Of a stretch of DNA of 63,055 bases, positions 35,601-48,621 are shown one piece after another. The stretch spans positions 121,400,877 to 121,463,931 of the forward strand of contig JBOZIK010000001.1 of assembly GCA_051453625.1 (NCBI GenBank). The letters are read 5' to 3'. The notes beneath the pieces were generated by a model. It was not told the DNA's origin. It made no database searches and saw only the letters and a list, made by a program, of their open reading frames with translations. The stretch's first letter is position 1, and the number at the start of each line of letters is the position of its first letter. Source of the stretch: Welwitschia mirabilis. Its lineage: Eukaryota; Gnetophyta; Gnetopsida; Welwitschiales. The translations under genes were made by a program, and so were the position numbers.

Positions 35601-38600
35601 ATTTATGATTTTATTCTCAATTGAATGAGAGGAAAAGCTAAATAAGTTAGTTCAGTTATGCTTAATCCTATGGCCTATCTTCCCTATACTTGCACTAAGC
35701 TTTTCTCCCTAGATGTCTTAAAAATTTATATAGGTTCAAAAGAAAGCCGAAAAAATGTAATCACAAAAATGAAAACCAATACCATTAAACTATAAATTTA
35801 TAAAGAAATAAATGTAAGTAACCAAATTAATTTAAATTAATTAGATAACCATCATATAATTGTAAATATGTTTTCTTTACTCTTATAAGGCTTGTTCATT
35901 AAAATTAAGACACACACATATATACAAAGAATTTAAATATAATTAATTAGAAAAACTATACTACCTAATAATAATAAATATAACCATATACTTATATACA
36001 TTATAATAAAATACATAAAATAGATATCTAAATCTAATTAATCAAATTACTTTAGTTTAACATAATTTATTATCCTTTTCATTTTTTATTTTTTATTTTT
36101 TACCAAGGTACACAAGATATTGAGACTTAGCTAATCATATCTTAATTATATTTAGTTAATTTCAATTTATAATTAGCTAATATATAAATTCTAATTAGAA
36201 GTATTAGTTTAACAAAAAAAAAGGAATATTATATAGATATAGTCTTGCACATCACTTTAGTATCTATATGTTTCAATTATAAATATTAAAATCCCACAAA
36301 AATATATTTCTCTATCCTTTTTTTTTCAAATAAAATCTATATAAAATATTAGTTCTATTACTACTTTTAGTAACTCATAAGCCTGGTCATAGCTTTTCAA
36401 AATACCTATTTAACCCATCTCGATATAAAATTTAGATTTAACATTTCACTTAACATTGATAACCTTGAAAACAAAAATGTATGTAACTAAAAATCTTAAG
36501 ATGAAATTTTTAGTTGCAAGGGCCTCCCTTTCCTTCCCTAACACCTTTACCTTATAAATCACCTTGGTCCAGAAACTATGGACTAAATAGAAGAGGGTTA
36601 GTAACTCTTGGTTAAAAAAGATGACTTTAACCCTTTACTCATGGAGCATCCAGTCTACTTACCAAACTACAATTGAATCCATCCTTACCCTATAAAAATT
36701 AAAACCCAAGAATTATTCACCATAGAAGCTATGGAATGATATCTAAGGGCAACAACAAGCACATGCAATAATTATAACTTCATTAATTTAGTTAGTAAAA
36801 ATTAAAAACTATGTTATAATTAAGTGTCAATTCATAGCTTCATATCATAAATCATGCATAAAGAATTAGTCCTAGGCAAATAAAGAAAAGCTAAAGAGTC
36901 TATCACTTTAATGTTGTGACATTTTCCTAGGTAACATTTTATTAAAACCAATTAAGTTTAAGCCTTAGTAATGTCACTTCCACCTCACTAGATAAGTCTG
37001 GTATATAAGTATTAGCTAGTCCATGAATCTTCCTTAGCAGAAATATTGGATTTCAAAATCTAAGTAACATTCCATGTACCCTACCTTGTCTTCCTAAGAT
37101 AAGGCTTAATTAAGATGTTAGCTTGCTACAGTCAATGGGGTTCAAGGTTGTGGTACCTCTCCCATATGCATATATAGAGTGTGATCAACCTCTCACCATA
37201 TAGAGGGAGGGAGTATACACTGTGGATGAATGATTCCCAAATTAGTGTAATGGGGTATCTTTATCTATCTCCCAACAATGGGAGTAGGTTTTAAAAAGGG
37301 ATATTAGAGTGTGATTGATGGTGCTATACTATTCTATGTGATGATATTTGTCATAGTATTTTGATTATCATAATGGTTTTGTGCATTACTATTAATGATA
37401 GAACCATAGGAATACCACTAATCAAAATTTATAAGCTTTGCATACGTGTATAGTGTAAAGCAAGATTCATATGTTTATAATGAAATTCACAAAGAAGCTA
37501 GGTACTTAAAAATCTTCATAAAATATACCATATAAAACTAGATTACTATTGCACATAGAATAAAGCCAAAATACCATCAATAACATACAAGAATGCTATA
37601 AGAGTAGACAGATAAAATAAGCATTCTTACTACTTAGATAGTTGGCTTGAAATGGAAGTTTAATTATCTACAACACTCTACACAATAATCACAAGAATCT
37701 AATCCTTTATGAGATTTTGAAAAATGAGAAAGTTTTATGGTAAAAGAAAATAGAGATTTAATATCTTATTAAATTAAAAATGAAAAACAAAACATGGCCT
37801 TTGTCTATTTTTTTAAACTCATAATTGGTAACTCATCTAATATCCCGTATTACTATATCCAATCATATGTCATCAACTCAAAATAATTTAATGATTCATT
37901 GGCAAATAACTTAAACTAAAAACTATTTATTTTAATATAATATAATACACATGTAATGATAAGCATTAGTTGTATGATTTAGTAGCAAGTTAATCCCCAC
38001 TTACTTTCATAAGCTACTTTATATATTACACAATATATCATTTTTAGATTATAGGTTTAATGTTATCAATTAATTCATAATAAAAATGGAAAAAGATATT
38101 ATTATTGTCATTATTTAGTACCATATATATTTTTAATTTTCATATAAAATAATTTATTTTTAACTAATATTCTTTAATAATTAGCTATTGTCATGAAATA
38201 ATTAGATGAGATTATGACATACATTAAATTTCATTTCTAACATTAAATTATAAGATCATTCATTTTTAAATGGTGATGATATTATATATTCATCCCTAAA
38301 TGATGTGTATGATCTACATCAAACTATATGAACTTAGTTCTTAATAACCTAATTTTTTAAATGATACATCATTATAAGTTAAGGAAATAATGATGATTCA
38401 TGTGATTTCCTTTGTTTAGGTTTTCTTGGGATTTTGTCATGAAAACTATTACTTCTTATGTTTGGAAGGAAAAGTATTTATTAATTATATTTTTCCTCTT
38501 AAAATATTTATAATGAAATTTAAAGAATTATATTATTTTATCCAAATTAATAAGAAATAAGCATTTAAAATCTCTTATGATCCTTATGGGAGAAGGATAC

Positions 38601-38999
38601 TATGGTTGTCTTATGCTACAACTAGTAACTCTAGTTTTTTTCAAAACTTTTGTGCTTTATCTTACCAGCTATAACATAATTATCCTTTACCAAGAACCAT
38701 ATTTTAAGTTAAAAAAATATCATTTTTCAAGATGTAGTAATACTAAAATCTTGAGAAACGCACAAGTATAAAATGAATGGAAGTGAAAAACTATGTAATA
38801 ATTTATCCAACATAACTAGTAGTAATTAGTTTATAAGTTTGATCTCCATTTCCCTTAACTAGAATGTGTAAGAAAGCAAGCTACAACTTGTTAAATCTAG
38901 ATCTTATATTGTATTTAACATTAACAAATTACATGTGAGTTCTTTAAAAACCATGCATTATAGACTTAAGAGTAGAAACAAATAACAAAAAAGACTTGA
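32653..38999. other. Long non-coding AT-rich interval
   Basis: No gene or transposon domain recognised over 6.3 kb. A TG/TA microsatellite lies at 33179-33250. The part at 34960-35290 (taggtttaaa, tttatatgacttcctc) has an LTR-like promoter look but no pair was found. Confidence 0.5.
33179..33250. repeat. Interrupted TG/TA microsatellite
   Basis: Runs of gtgtgtgtgt, atatatta, tgtatgtgtgtatgtgtgt and atatatgtatatg follow each other without a longer unit. Confidence 0.85.
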
Positions 39000-41050
39000 T
39001 AAAAATCTCCTAGAAATATGAGAATGAAGATCAAACAAGCACTAAAGAAATAAAACAAAATATACTTCATAAATCATCTTATAAAATTATCACCTATTAA
39101 TGATAAAATAACTTCTATTATTAGGAAACTAGACATGAATTATGATAAGAAAATAGTAAATAATAAAAATAAAAGAAGGCTACATACAGTAACTACTAAA
39201 TAAATATTACATACAATTGTAATTAGATAGTTTCCATTAGAATATCCTCATTAAAGAAACAAAATAACATATTTCCCATTTATATGTTATTAAATGATAA
39301 AATTACTTATAAAACTATTTTAAAAAACCTAATGTAGGTGTGGTATATTCAACTCAAATCCATATAATTAGCATGTTGTTCTTTCACAGAGACCATCTAT
39401 AAGTTATAAAACTTAGAATCACAATGATGTTAAGAAAGAAATAAAAGAATAACATGCAATATGATGAATATGATATAAAGTTTACTTAATAAATACATGA
39501 AACAAGATATTAAATCATATGATGATTATCATTTTATAAGAAATCATGATTCCATTATGATGTCTAACTGATTATGTCAATGAAGTAATGCCAAAAATCT
39601 ATTTTAATTTTTGAGATTTAATAACATAATAGATAAATTTACTTATTAAATATGAAAGACATCTAGAATTAAAAAAATGATCCATAGAATTATTAAAAGA
39701 AAACCAAGAATAAGAAAAAGCATTAAGAACATACAAATAATCAATAATCAATTTTTTATTAAAAACCTCCTAGAAATATGAGAATGAAGATCAAACAAGC
39801 ATTAAAGCAATAAAACAAAATATGCCTCATAAATCATCTTATAAAATTATCACGTAGTAATGATAAATAACTTCTATTATTAGGAAACTAGACATGAATT
39901 ATGATAAGAAAATAGTAAATAATAAAAATACAAGAAGACTACATATGATAACTACTAAATAAATATTACATATGATTGTAATTAGATAATTTCCATTAGA
40001 ATATCCTCATTAAAGAAATAAAATAACATATTTCCCATTTATATGTTATTAAATGATAAAATTACTTATAAAACGATTTTAAAAAACCTAATGTAGTTGT
40101 GGTATGTTCAACTCAAATAAATATAATTAGCATGTTGTTCTTTCACAAAGACCCTCTATAAGTTATAAAACTTAGAATCACAACGATGTTAAGAAAGAAT
40201 TATAAGAATAACATGCAATATGATGAATATGACATAAAGTTTACTCAATAAATACATGAAACAAGATATTAAATCATATGATGATTATCATTTTATAAGA
40301 AATCATGATTCCATTATGATGTCNNNNNNNNNNNNNNNNNNNNNNNNNNNNNNNNNNNNNNNNNNNNNNNNNNNNNNNNNNNNNNNNNNNNNNNNNNNNN
40401 NNNNNNNNNNNNNNNNNNNNNNNNNNNNNNNNNNNNNNNNNNNNNNNNNNNNNNNNNNNNNNNNNNNNNNNNNNNNNNNNNNNNNNNNNNNNNNNNNNNN
40501 NNNNNNNNNNNNNNNNNNNNNNNNNNNNNNNNNNNNNNNNNNNNNNNNNNNNNNNNNNNNNNNNNNNNNNNNNNNNNNNNNNNNNNNNNNNNNNNNNNNN
40601 NNNNNNNNNNNNNNNNNNNNNNNNNNNNNNNNNNNNNNNNNNNNNNNNNNNNNNNNNNNNNNNNNNNNNNNNNNNNNNNNNNNNNNNNNNNNNNNNNNNN
40701 NNNNNNNNNNNNNNNNNNNNNNNNNNNNNNNNNNNNNNNNNNNNNNNNNNNNNNNNNNNNNNNNNNNNNNNNNNNNNNNNNNNNNNNNNNNNNNNNNNNN
40801 NNNNNNNNNNNNNNNNNNNNNNNNNNNNNNNNNNNNNNNNNNNNNNNNTATTATGTCTAATTGATTATAATGCTAAAAATCTATTTGAATTTTTGAGATC
40901 TTAGAAAATAATAGATAAATTTACTTATTAAATATGAAATCCATCTAGAACTAAAAAATGATACATAGAATTATTAGAAGAAAACCAAGAATAAGAAAAA
41001 GCATTAAGGATATAAAAATAATCAATAATCAATTTTTTATTAAAAATGCA
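39000..41050. repeat. 760-bp tandem duplication containing an assembly gap
   Basis: The word ctcctagaaatatgagaatg occurs at 39007 and again at 39767, and the two copies stay nearly identical for the full unit (period 760). Copy two is broken at 40324-40848 by 525 N; after the gap the sequence resumes at almost the same place in the unit (atgtctaa-ttgatt) and ends like copy one (aatcaattttttattaaaaa, about 41035). The number of copies is therefore uncertain. No coding potential seen. Confidence 0.88.
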
Positions 41051-43075
41051 CTTTGGAAATATAGGAATAATGCTGCTTTGAATTCATGAAAATATAATCA
41101 AATACTCTATCCATCAAAGAACAAGCCATTGGGCTTAGGGATTAGAAGATCCCAGGGACATCTTCAAATGTAAATATGAATTACAATTAGAATTTGTAAT
41201 TCACAGTTCTTCAAAATAAGATGTATATAGATTGGGACTTAGACATTTCACAATCCTTCTAAACAAGATACTGGAATCACAAGACAATTAACATATAATA
41301 ATAAGGTTATATTACAAGATAATATAATCTAAATAACAATGTTAAGTATTAAAGAGCAATTTTACAAACCTTAAGAAGATTATAAAATATGTTCAAATAT
41401 TTAACGTATCTTTATGAAGTGTCATGCCATGAAGAAGAGTCACTACATTAAGATGAATGAAGTATTTGTCATGGACTTATGTAATCTTTATAAGTCTAAT
41501 CTCCAAGACTATTCAATTACTAGTATTTAGATGTACAAAACAACATAAAACCTAATAATTAATTAACTCATATGTAAGTCAGTATAAATGTCACTATGCT
41601 GATAATAAACAAAATACAAATGAAGTAAAACATATATATAAAACCTATTTCTCAACATTCATAAATATATATACATAAGTTATAGAAATGCTCATAAGTA
41701 CAAATTCACATGTTTACATATATGGCAACTATTAAGTTAAAGAAATGCAACTTTTACTTTTTGCAAATGAAACGATGTGATAGTTGACCAAAATATGAGT
41801 ATTTCATCTAAAGTAAATGCTTATTGTATAAGTTTATATTTCACCCAATTAAAAAAAAAAAGCACTGAAATCATCTTATAGAATCATATGTAATTAGATT
41901 AACTCAAAAGACATTAGATTTTGTGAAACTTTACTTATGGTATTTTTTTTCTCATATAAGTTATTAGATTATATTAATTTAGACTTATCCTTATAATATG
42001 CAACAATATGCTAGAAATAAAAATTGGAATTATCATTGAATCTGAATATAACTAAGAATCATAACTTATTAATGAACCTGTAACCCATGCTTTAGCTAAG
42101 GAATATTTTTCATTAAACATCTTCCAAAAGATAAATACACCTAATCTCTATAACATTTCTAATAGGTTTTACTAACTTGTGAATGTACGTGTGTATAAGC
42201 TTTTAAAACTAAAAAGTAGATTTGAGGGCTCAAAACAACTTATCCATATCAAGGTTGAAAGGGAGTTTTGAAAAGTAAACTTAAACAAGAAATCAAGCCA
42301 TGTCATTATTTTGTTAAATATATAGAACCTTTAAGATATGTTAGCAAAACTATTATTCTAACCAAAGCTTGTAAACATAAATATAACTTATTGTTCTCAG
42401 ATACATAGATGATAATTTGGGTATTAATACAAATAACTATGTTGATATTAGATGTTTATCTCTAAAATAAATTGCATTCCCTCCCCTTCCCCCTTCTAAA
42501 TACATGGAATAAGATCAACATACAGAGATACTTTTAAAAACAAACATTTAATATCAATAACCATGTCTCATACTTCTTATTTTTGAAAAATGTTACCTAA
42601 ATTTCATACATAAAACACATTTACAATTGAACATAATCATTTAGTAATCTTTCAAAAATTGAACTATGATCATCGAAACATGATGATCTCACACATAAGT
42701 AGAATAGTCAAAGAGAACTCAAAAGCAATCGTTAAAACACTTTAGGCAAGAAAACTTGAAAATTTTAAAGAAAATGAAGGACACTAGAAATCTTGACAAC
42801 TCTTTTTGTTAGCTTTCCTAAATTAAGTTATCAAGTGTTCATATCATGCTTCTGACCTTTAGCACAAGAACACTTTTTAAGTCTTTTGTTTGCGATTGTC
42901 TACAACAAAATCCTAAAAACCTTTATTCCCCTTAATCCTTTTGAAATGCTTCCTTAATCTTTCATTATAAGTAAACTCATGTATAAGTTTTATAGTTAAT
43001 AGCACGTAATTTTACACTACACACTTTAGTGAGTCCTTTTAAATTCTAACATTATAGTTTTGATTTACATTACGA
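41051..43075. other. Non-coding AT-rich interval upstream of the IST1-like gene
   Basis: No gene or transposon motif recognised. From about 42800 the sequence becomes gradually less AT-rich toward the gene. Confidence 0.5.
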
Positions 43076-43236
43076 AGTAAACCTTGGCTTATTATCACCC
43101 CTTTTTTAATTTAAGAATATCAATTTCTAAACTCTTTTTAACTTTTTGTTTACTGTACAAGATGGGCCTCGGCTTATTATAACCTTTTTCAATTATGGAA
43201 TATCAACTTTTCAGGATTTGGAATTCTTTTTGTTTT
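43076..43236. repeat. Diverged 85-bp tandem repeat in the promoter region
   Basis: The segment from ccttggcttattat (43082) recurs as cctcggcttattat (43167), each followed by aa(c)cc-T-rich, a-gaatatcaa(c/t)tt and a ctttttgttt ending. It lies just upstream of the probable transcript start of the IST1-like gene. Confidence 0.65.
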
Positions 43237-43493
43237 AATTATTATTTTTAAAAATTATAGAAAAGGACAGATGGAATCCAATGTCCGCGCGCAAACGTTT
43301 CCACTGTCATTTGGTCAAAAACAACCGTTTTATGAGATGGGCGTTGTTTGAAGCATCTTTTCTTTCTTCGTTGCATAATAAGATACTCTCTGTTATCCTA
43401 TCGGAATTCGAATACCTCTGGTGTGATCTGCTCATTTGTGCGACTTTCGCAGTCGGAAGTTTGCAGAGAAGAGAAGCATAGCACAAACACATC
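43237..43493 (+). promoter_or_regulatory. Probable core promoter and 5' leader with upstream ORFs
   Basis: A TATA-like aaaaattatagaaa lies at about 43249-43263, and a ccgcgcgc island at 43284-43291. Two upstream ATGs open short frames: 43271-43351 (26 codons) and 43281-43481 (66 codons), the second ending 12 bases before the main ATG. Whether they are in the mRNA depends on the start site, which I cannot see. Confidence 0.4.
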
Positions 43494-46400
43494 ATGTTCA
43501 AAAAGAAATTCGACTCATCGAAATGGTATGAGTTTGCATTTTGACTTTGAACTGAAATTTATCGTTCTTAGGGTTAGCATGCCGATTTTACAAATATGTT
43601 AATGCAGATCTAAATCTAGGCTTGTGCAATAGAAATGAGTTTTGTGCAGTTTCGTTATGTATTTTAGAGACGGAATTTCGCCCGAAAAGCTCAGCGTCGA
43701 GAACTTTATCTTTCTTACTAGAAAATAGCTGACGTTTTTAAGTTGGAATGAAATGCTTAGGGTTATGGACTCTCAACGATAGTGTTGATTTTGTTAACAA
43801 TGCCAGTTGATTGTTGAAATGCTGTCCTTCATGTATTCTCTGTATCTCTTTTTCAGCAAAACCTTGTTGAGACTTGCAATGTCGCGAATAAAGCTTCTGA
43901 GGAATAAGAGAGAGTTGCAGCTACAACAGATGAAAAAGGAACTAGCCGCTCTTCTTCAATCTGCTCGAGATCCAAGTGCAAGGATTCGGGTACTTTGCTC
44001 TAACCCTTTCTCCGACTTAAAACACATGAGATCTTTACTTTATGTCAAAATATGTAACTTGCTTTAAGAACTACGTTTCAAGACAACTAGTGTCGCAATG
44101 GCTAACAAAAGAACATGCATTGATGATAACGTGGTTCAGTTTAGTGAGTTAAGCCGCAATATCGGGGATCTAAGCATTTTCATAGCTTAATGATATGGTA
44201 GCTTGGTGCTACCCTTTTTAGAACCGGCCTGAAATACTTCGGATTTCGAATCAGTGCTACTGCTTATTAGAATGATAAATCACATCGTGACCCCAAAAAT
44301 CGTACTTCCGTATCTGTTTCAATAGGTTTCAACGTACCAAAAGTTTTCACGCCTCTCCTTAGAACTTCCTTGTTTACAAACTCCTAGTCATCTACCATTT
44401 TGGACTTTGTATGCTGCGCTTTTGATCATTCTCTTAGGTATGTCTTTCTTTAAGTAGTTCTCAGGTCACATTTCCTCTCTCTTGAAAGGGCATAAGAGAC
44501 AATTACCAGAGGCAAAAACAATCTAATTCTATAAATCTATTCAATTACGATACCCAAATTGTAGAGGATTTCATAGGCATTGCTCATATTTGACCATAGA
44601 AGTGTTCTCAGGAAATTTCCATTCTGCCTTCAAAATATGTAGTCGCTTGAGAGAATCTAACTTATTGGTTTTTACTGAACTGTTTTGTTATCTTGTTATT
44701 GATTTTCTCTGAATTGTTTTCCTAAGTCGATCATGAGAATTATGGGACAGAATGATTTGTAAGTTGCTTTTGAAATTCTCATTGAGATGGTTGACATTCT
44801 TTGATGTTTGCACCTACATTATTCTTATTTTGAGTTCACACTGTTTGTACAGGTTGAACACGTTATCAGAGAGCAAAATACTATGGTGGCTTATGATATC
44901 ATTGAGCTCTTTTGTGAGCTCCTGGTGACACGCCTACCTATCATCGAATCTCAAAAGTATGGCTTTTTGTAATTATTATTAGGTTTTTCGCAGTCCTTTT
45001 AATATTTGTTTATGTCTTTATAGTTCATTGTGGTTTTGTAGGTTCCTATGTTATTGGTTCAATCAATGATAAATGACACCAGAGATCATATTTAATGGGT
45101 TGAAACCCTCTGTTATTTTTTGCATAAGCAGGCAATGCCCTCAAGACTTGAAGGAAGCTGTAGGAAGTTTAATATTTGCAGCTTCAAGATGTGCAGATAT
45201 TCCAGAACTATTGGATATCAAAAAAGTGTTTGGACATAAGTATGGAAAAGAATTCGTTGCTGCAGCTGCAGAATTACGCCCTGATTGTAGTGTGAACAGA
45301 ACGGTATGTTACAACTTTATGTTAGAGATAAAATTTTTAAAGATCTTTAAGAGGCATTTGACACACGTGTTTATTCATGTGGAAACATTAGGTTTCTCAA
45401 TATAGAAGTCTGCATTTTATTTCCATGTTTCAACGTCCGGCATGTGGAATGTGCTTATTCTTGCCCATATTGCTATTAATCTATTGTAGAATCACATTGC
45501 TTTGTTCCTTTGCTTCTATGGTTGGCTTATCTTATCGTTAAAGCTGATGTCAGATTATTGAGAAGCTCTCTGCAAGAGCACCTGGTGGGGAGCTAAAGTT
45601 GAAGCATATGAAAGAAATTGCCAAAGAATATCTGGTTGATTGGGATTCCAAAGAATGTGAAGAAGAACTATTGAAACAACCTGAAGACCTTCTTGTAAGG
45701 CTAAGCCATTCTGTCTTTTTTTTTTTTTTTAATCCCACGGATTTTGGTTATAAGTGAATACATGTTAAGTAGGTTAAGTCCAATCAATTCAAATCTGAAA
45801 AACTTTGAGAAAATTCCCAAGTCAAACTGCTTATGCTTGATTTTTGAAACTGTCATCAATCAGAAAGGGCCAAGGAATTTTTCTCTGGCCAGACGTGTAT
45901 CAGCAGGATTCGAGGAGGAAATTTCTCAAAGATCGCCAGGGCAGCATCAGAATATTTATCAGGATAGAAGGAATTCTAGTCCAGGAATGGATGACATGAA
46001 CTCAGCGAATTCTCAAGGTCTCTATGATTCTAATCACATGCCACGGTCACAGACATTTGCTAGTTGCGGTTATGAAGACGGGTCCCCTGGGTACTACAAT
46101 AGCACCCCTCAGATGAGGAGGTCCATATCAGGATTAAGTTCAGTCTCATTAAGCAGAAATGAAAATAAGAAGACTTTTGGAGATGCCCAGCATGCCGCTC
46201 AAGTAGCTGGTGAGTCGGCACAGCAAGCCATTCATGCTGCACAGGCTGCTGCCTCCCTAGCAAGACAGAACAATAGCAACCTTTCTCAGGAGGAAACCTA
46301 TTTAAACAGCATGCCCCTGAATGAAAAAGTAAGCAGGGCCCAAGCAGAAAATAAGTGTTTTTCCGAGTATGGTTTCTCACATTGTCCGCAAAGAGCATCT

Positions 46401-46892
46401 CAAGGGATTCACCAAGGCACAAACAAGGTCAAAATCGAACAATATGGCAGGCAGAACGGCTTACAAGGATTTGGTGATGAGGACGAATTCTTGAACCATT
46501 TCCAAAATGGTAGACACAATCAGGGGCGTAGAACCAGCAGTGGGAAAGATAGTTCGTTTAGGCAGCAAGGGAACTCAAGAGCAAGCTATTGGAATGACCA
46601 TATGGCGCATTATTCTGATGAAGATGTGAACCGATATACGTCTCCTGCTTTTGATGAATCAGATGACGCAAATTCAGAAACTGACAGTGAGATCAACCAG
46701 CGGCATTTTGGAGCTCAGATTGGAGACGCATATCACTCTCATTGCGGTTCAAATCCCTTTCCTGCAGCTGAAGAACCAACGTATTCAAGACGGGATTCTA
46801 TCAAAAGCAGCGCCAGTTCTCACGTTCATCCTAAACTTCCAGATTATGAGGAGTTAACAGCGCGTTTGGAGTTACTGAAGTACAGGAAATAA
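43494..46892 (+). CDS. IST1-like protein, ESCRT-III regulator of VPS4
   Basis: Six coding exons: 43494-43525, 43857-43989, 44853-44956, 45132-45303, 45554-45694 and 45864-46892; all introns are GT-AG and phases join to 1611 bases (536 residues plus TAA). The product starts MFKKKFDSSK, then CKTLLRLAMSRIKLLRNKRE, the hallmark N-terminus of IST1 proteins; residues about 12-180 form the helical IST1 domain (VIREQN, CPQDLKEAV, YGKEFVAAA, IIEKLSARAP). IST1 binds ESCRT-III subunits and the AAA ATPase VPS4 in endosomal multivesicular-body sorting. Residues about 305-330 are an Ala/Gln helix common in plant members; the linker is acidic and disordered. The C-terminus, DYEELTARLELLKYRK, fits the LxxRLxxLK MIT-binding motif (MIM1). 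No defect seen. Confidence 0.94.
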
Positions 46893-47250
46893 ACGAATCA
46901 GATTGAACATCTTGGTATTNNNNNNNNNNNNNNNNNNNNNNNNNNNNNNNNNNNNNNNNNNNNAAGTAAACAACATAGTGCGTTCTCTTACTATGACAAC
47001 CAAATTTAAATTCTTTACACGTCATGAAGGCTATTGTTTTTCCTTTCAGCAATGTTAGAGGAAAGTATATGACCTTTGCCTCAACAATACAGCGTACAGA
47101 GCTTTTTGCTTTCTAATGTTTTGCAATATTGTGGTTCTTTCAACTTTATTTTTAAGAGGTTAGAAGTTTTTTTAAATAATTATACTACAACATTGTCTTA
47201 TCAATCTTCATAGGAAGATGCATTCAGGATTAAACGAAAAAAAAATTCAA
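46893..47250 (+). other. Probable 3' UTR of the IST1-like gene
   Basis: The stretch begins 28 bases before a 44-N gap (46920-46963), then runs through T-rich sequence to the AT-rich flank. No clear poly(A) signal was identified. The 46831-47052 minus frame crosses the gap and is not real. Confidence 0.45.
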
Positions 47251-47871
47251 AGTCGATCTTAGAAATGTTAAAAATGAAACTATAAGACTCAAGACACTAT
47301 TACAAAAGATTAGTAATTCCTTTTACATAACTCCAAACTACAGTCTAGGGAAAATTGCAAGCTTACTAATAGCTTGCAACCTCAGAACGCAAGGTCATGC
47401 CTTCTAACATATTAAATCCAGTTAGTGAATCTTCTGTAATACATGTCTTTTAAAACTTCAGAAAGACAACTTTCAGTTTAACTTTTGAATGACTCCTAAC
47501 CCATCAAATGGATTTAAGAATAACCTCTTTTATTTCAATTTAAAAATAAGGGAAAGTGAGAGAATAAAGAAGCTTCGGCTTCACATCTCTCTCTTACTTG
47601 GAGACAAATCTGTCATCTGAATAAAATAAGCCTGCCTAAATCACAGAAGCAATCCATCCTCTTAGAGCAAATGGACAATTTCTGTTCAAAGATTTCATAA
47701 ACATACCTACCAAATTATTCTTTGTGCTTCTTCATAACAAAAATTCATCATTCCAAATTTTCCTCATGAAATGGTAACAAGTATTGATTTGCATTGTTCT
47801 TGTAAGCAAAGCTGCATTATTAGGAAGATACAACATTTTAATTAATCATAAAGCACCATTGGACCGCTTTC
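47251..47871. other. Unassigned interval between gene and Copia relic
   Basis: No domain seen. It is less AT-rich than the wider intergenic DNA and may contain the end of the Copia relic (its 3' UTR or LTR), read on the minus strand. Confidence 0.4.
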
Positions 47872-48621
47872 CCCAAGGTTCGTCAAGGAGTTTTACCAAC
47901 CAAATCATTTCTTTTGCTGAAGTTACATATACGGCCTTCGTCATGGACAATGTTAACTCAGTCTGAAAACACGACAATTAACCGAGGACCATCAGGTATT
48001 GTAAAGAAACTGCAAGTCGTGGGTCTTCTGGTAACTTTATAACCTATAATTTGCATCCACACAACGAAGAATCTTCTGTGAAGCCACGGAAGCCAAACTT
48101 AACTAAAAATATTTACCTTTTAGTTACTTTGAGGTTCATTTTAACTACTTGCCAATAACAATGTCTAGGGTTCATTATGAGTTTGCATAAACAATATCTT
48201 GCCTTGTACAGATCATTGCCCACATTGATCCGCCCTTTGCAGAAGTACATGGAACTGGATTCATTTTCCACTCCCTCGGTTACAGGGGAATATTTTACAC
48301 TTTGCTGAAAGTGAGCAAACAGAGGGGTTGAAACGTGAGCACTAACAAACACCCTAAGCTGTTCTTCCCAATGTATCCTAATTACTAACTTACTATGTTA
48401 TAACAGGTTTCTCTTAAAATATTTCTGTCAAATTTTATGGCCCGTTGCCTCCTCTGCCAAACTGTTTCTTCACAATGATTTCTTACAATTATCATGTCAT
48501 CAACATAATTCATTAGAATCACAATCTGACCCCTCCAAAATATGTCATAATCATTATAAGTTATAATTTGACGTTGTCTACTTGTCTTATAGTAAAGGGT
48601 CATGGCTGGGGCCACATTCAA
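47872..48621 (-). pseudogene. Copia RT/RNase H relic of a second lineage
   Basis: The reverse strand reads the RT catalytic box as VILMNYVDDMIIVRNHCEE (about 48460-48520), then VSTPLFAHFQQSVKY and CYWQVVKMNLKV (48120-48335), the connection between RT and RNase H, and the RNase H end LTLSMTKAVYV and KEMIWLVKLLDE (47872-47966). This follows Copia order exactly. The wording differs from the two Sirevirus-like elements and is closer to the Tork/TNT1-type group (inference). No LTRs found; this is an old fragment opposite in orientation to the gene. Confidence 0.82.

Noticed and set aside
40256-40864. A 202-codon frame
   Set aside because: It spans the 525-N gap; real ends are non-coding tandem repeat.
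43348-43602. An 84-codon frame overlapping the IST1-like start
   Set aside because: It begins at TTG, not ATG, and runs into intron 1.
46060-46422. A 120-codon minus-strand frame
   Set aside because: It is antisense to the last IST1-like exon and has no domain; a shadow frame.
45744-46892. A 382-codon open frame as a separate protein
   Set aside because: Its first 40 codons lie in an intron; the AG at 45862-45863 gives a perfect in-frame join with the IST1 domain exons.
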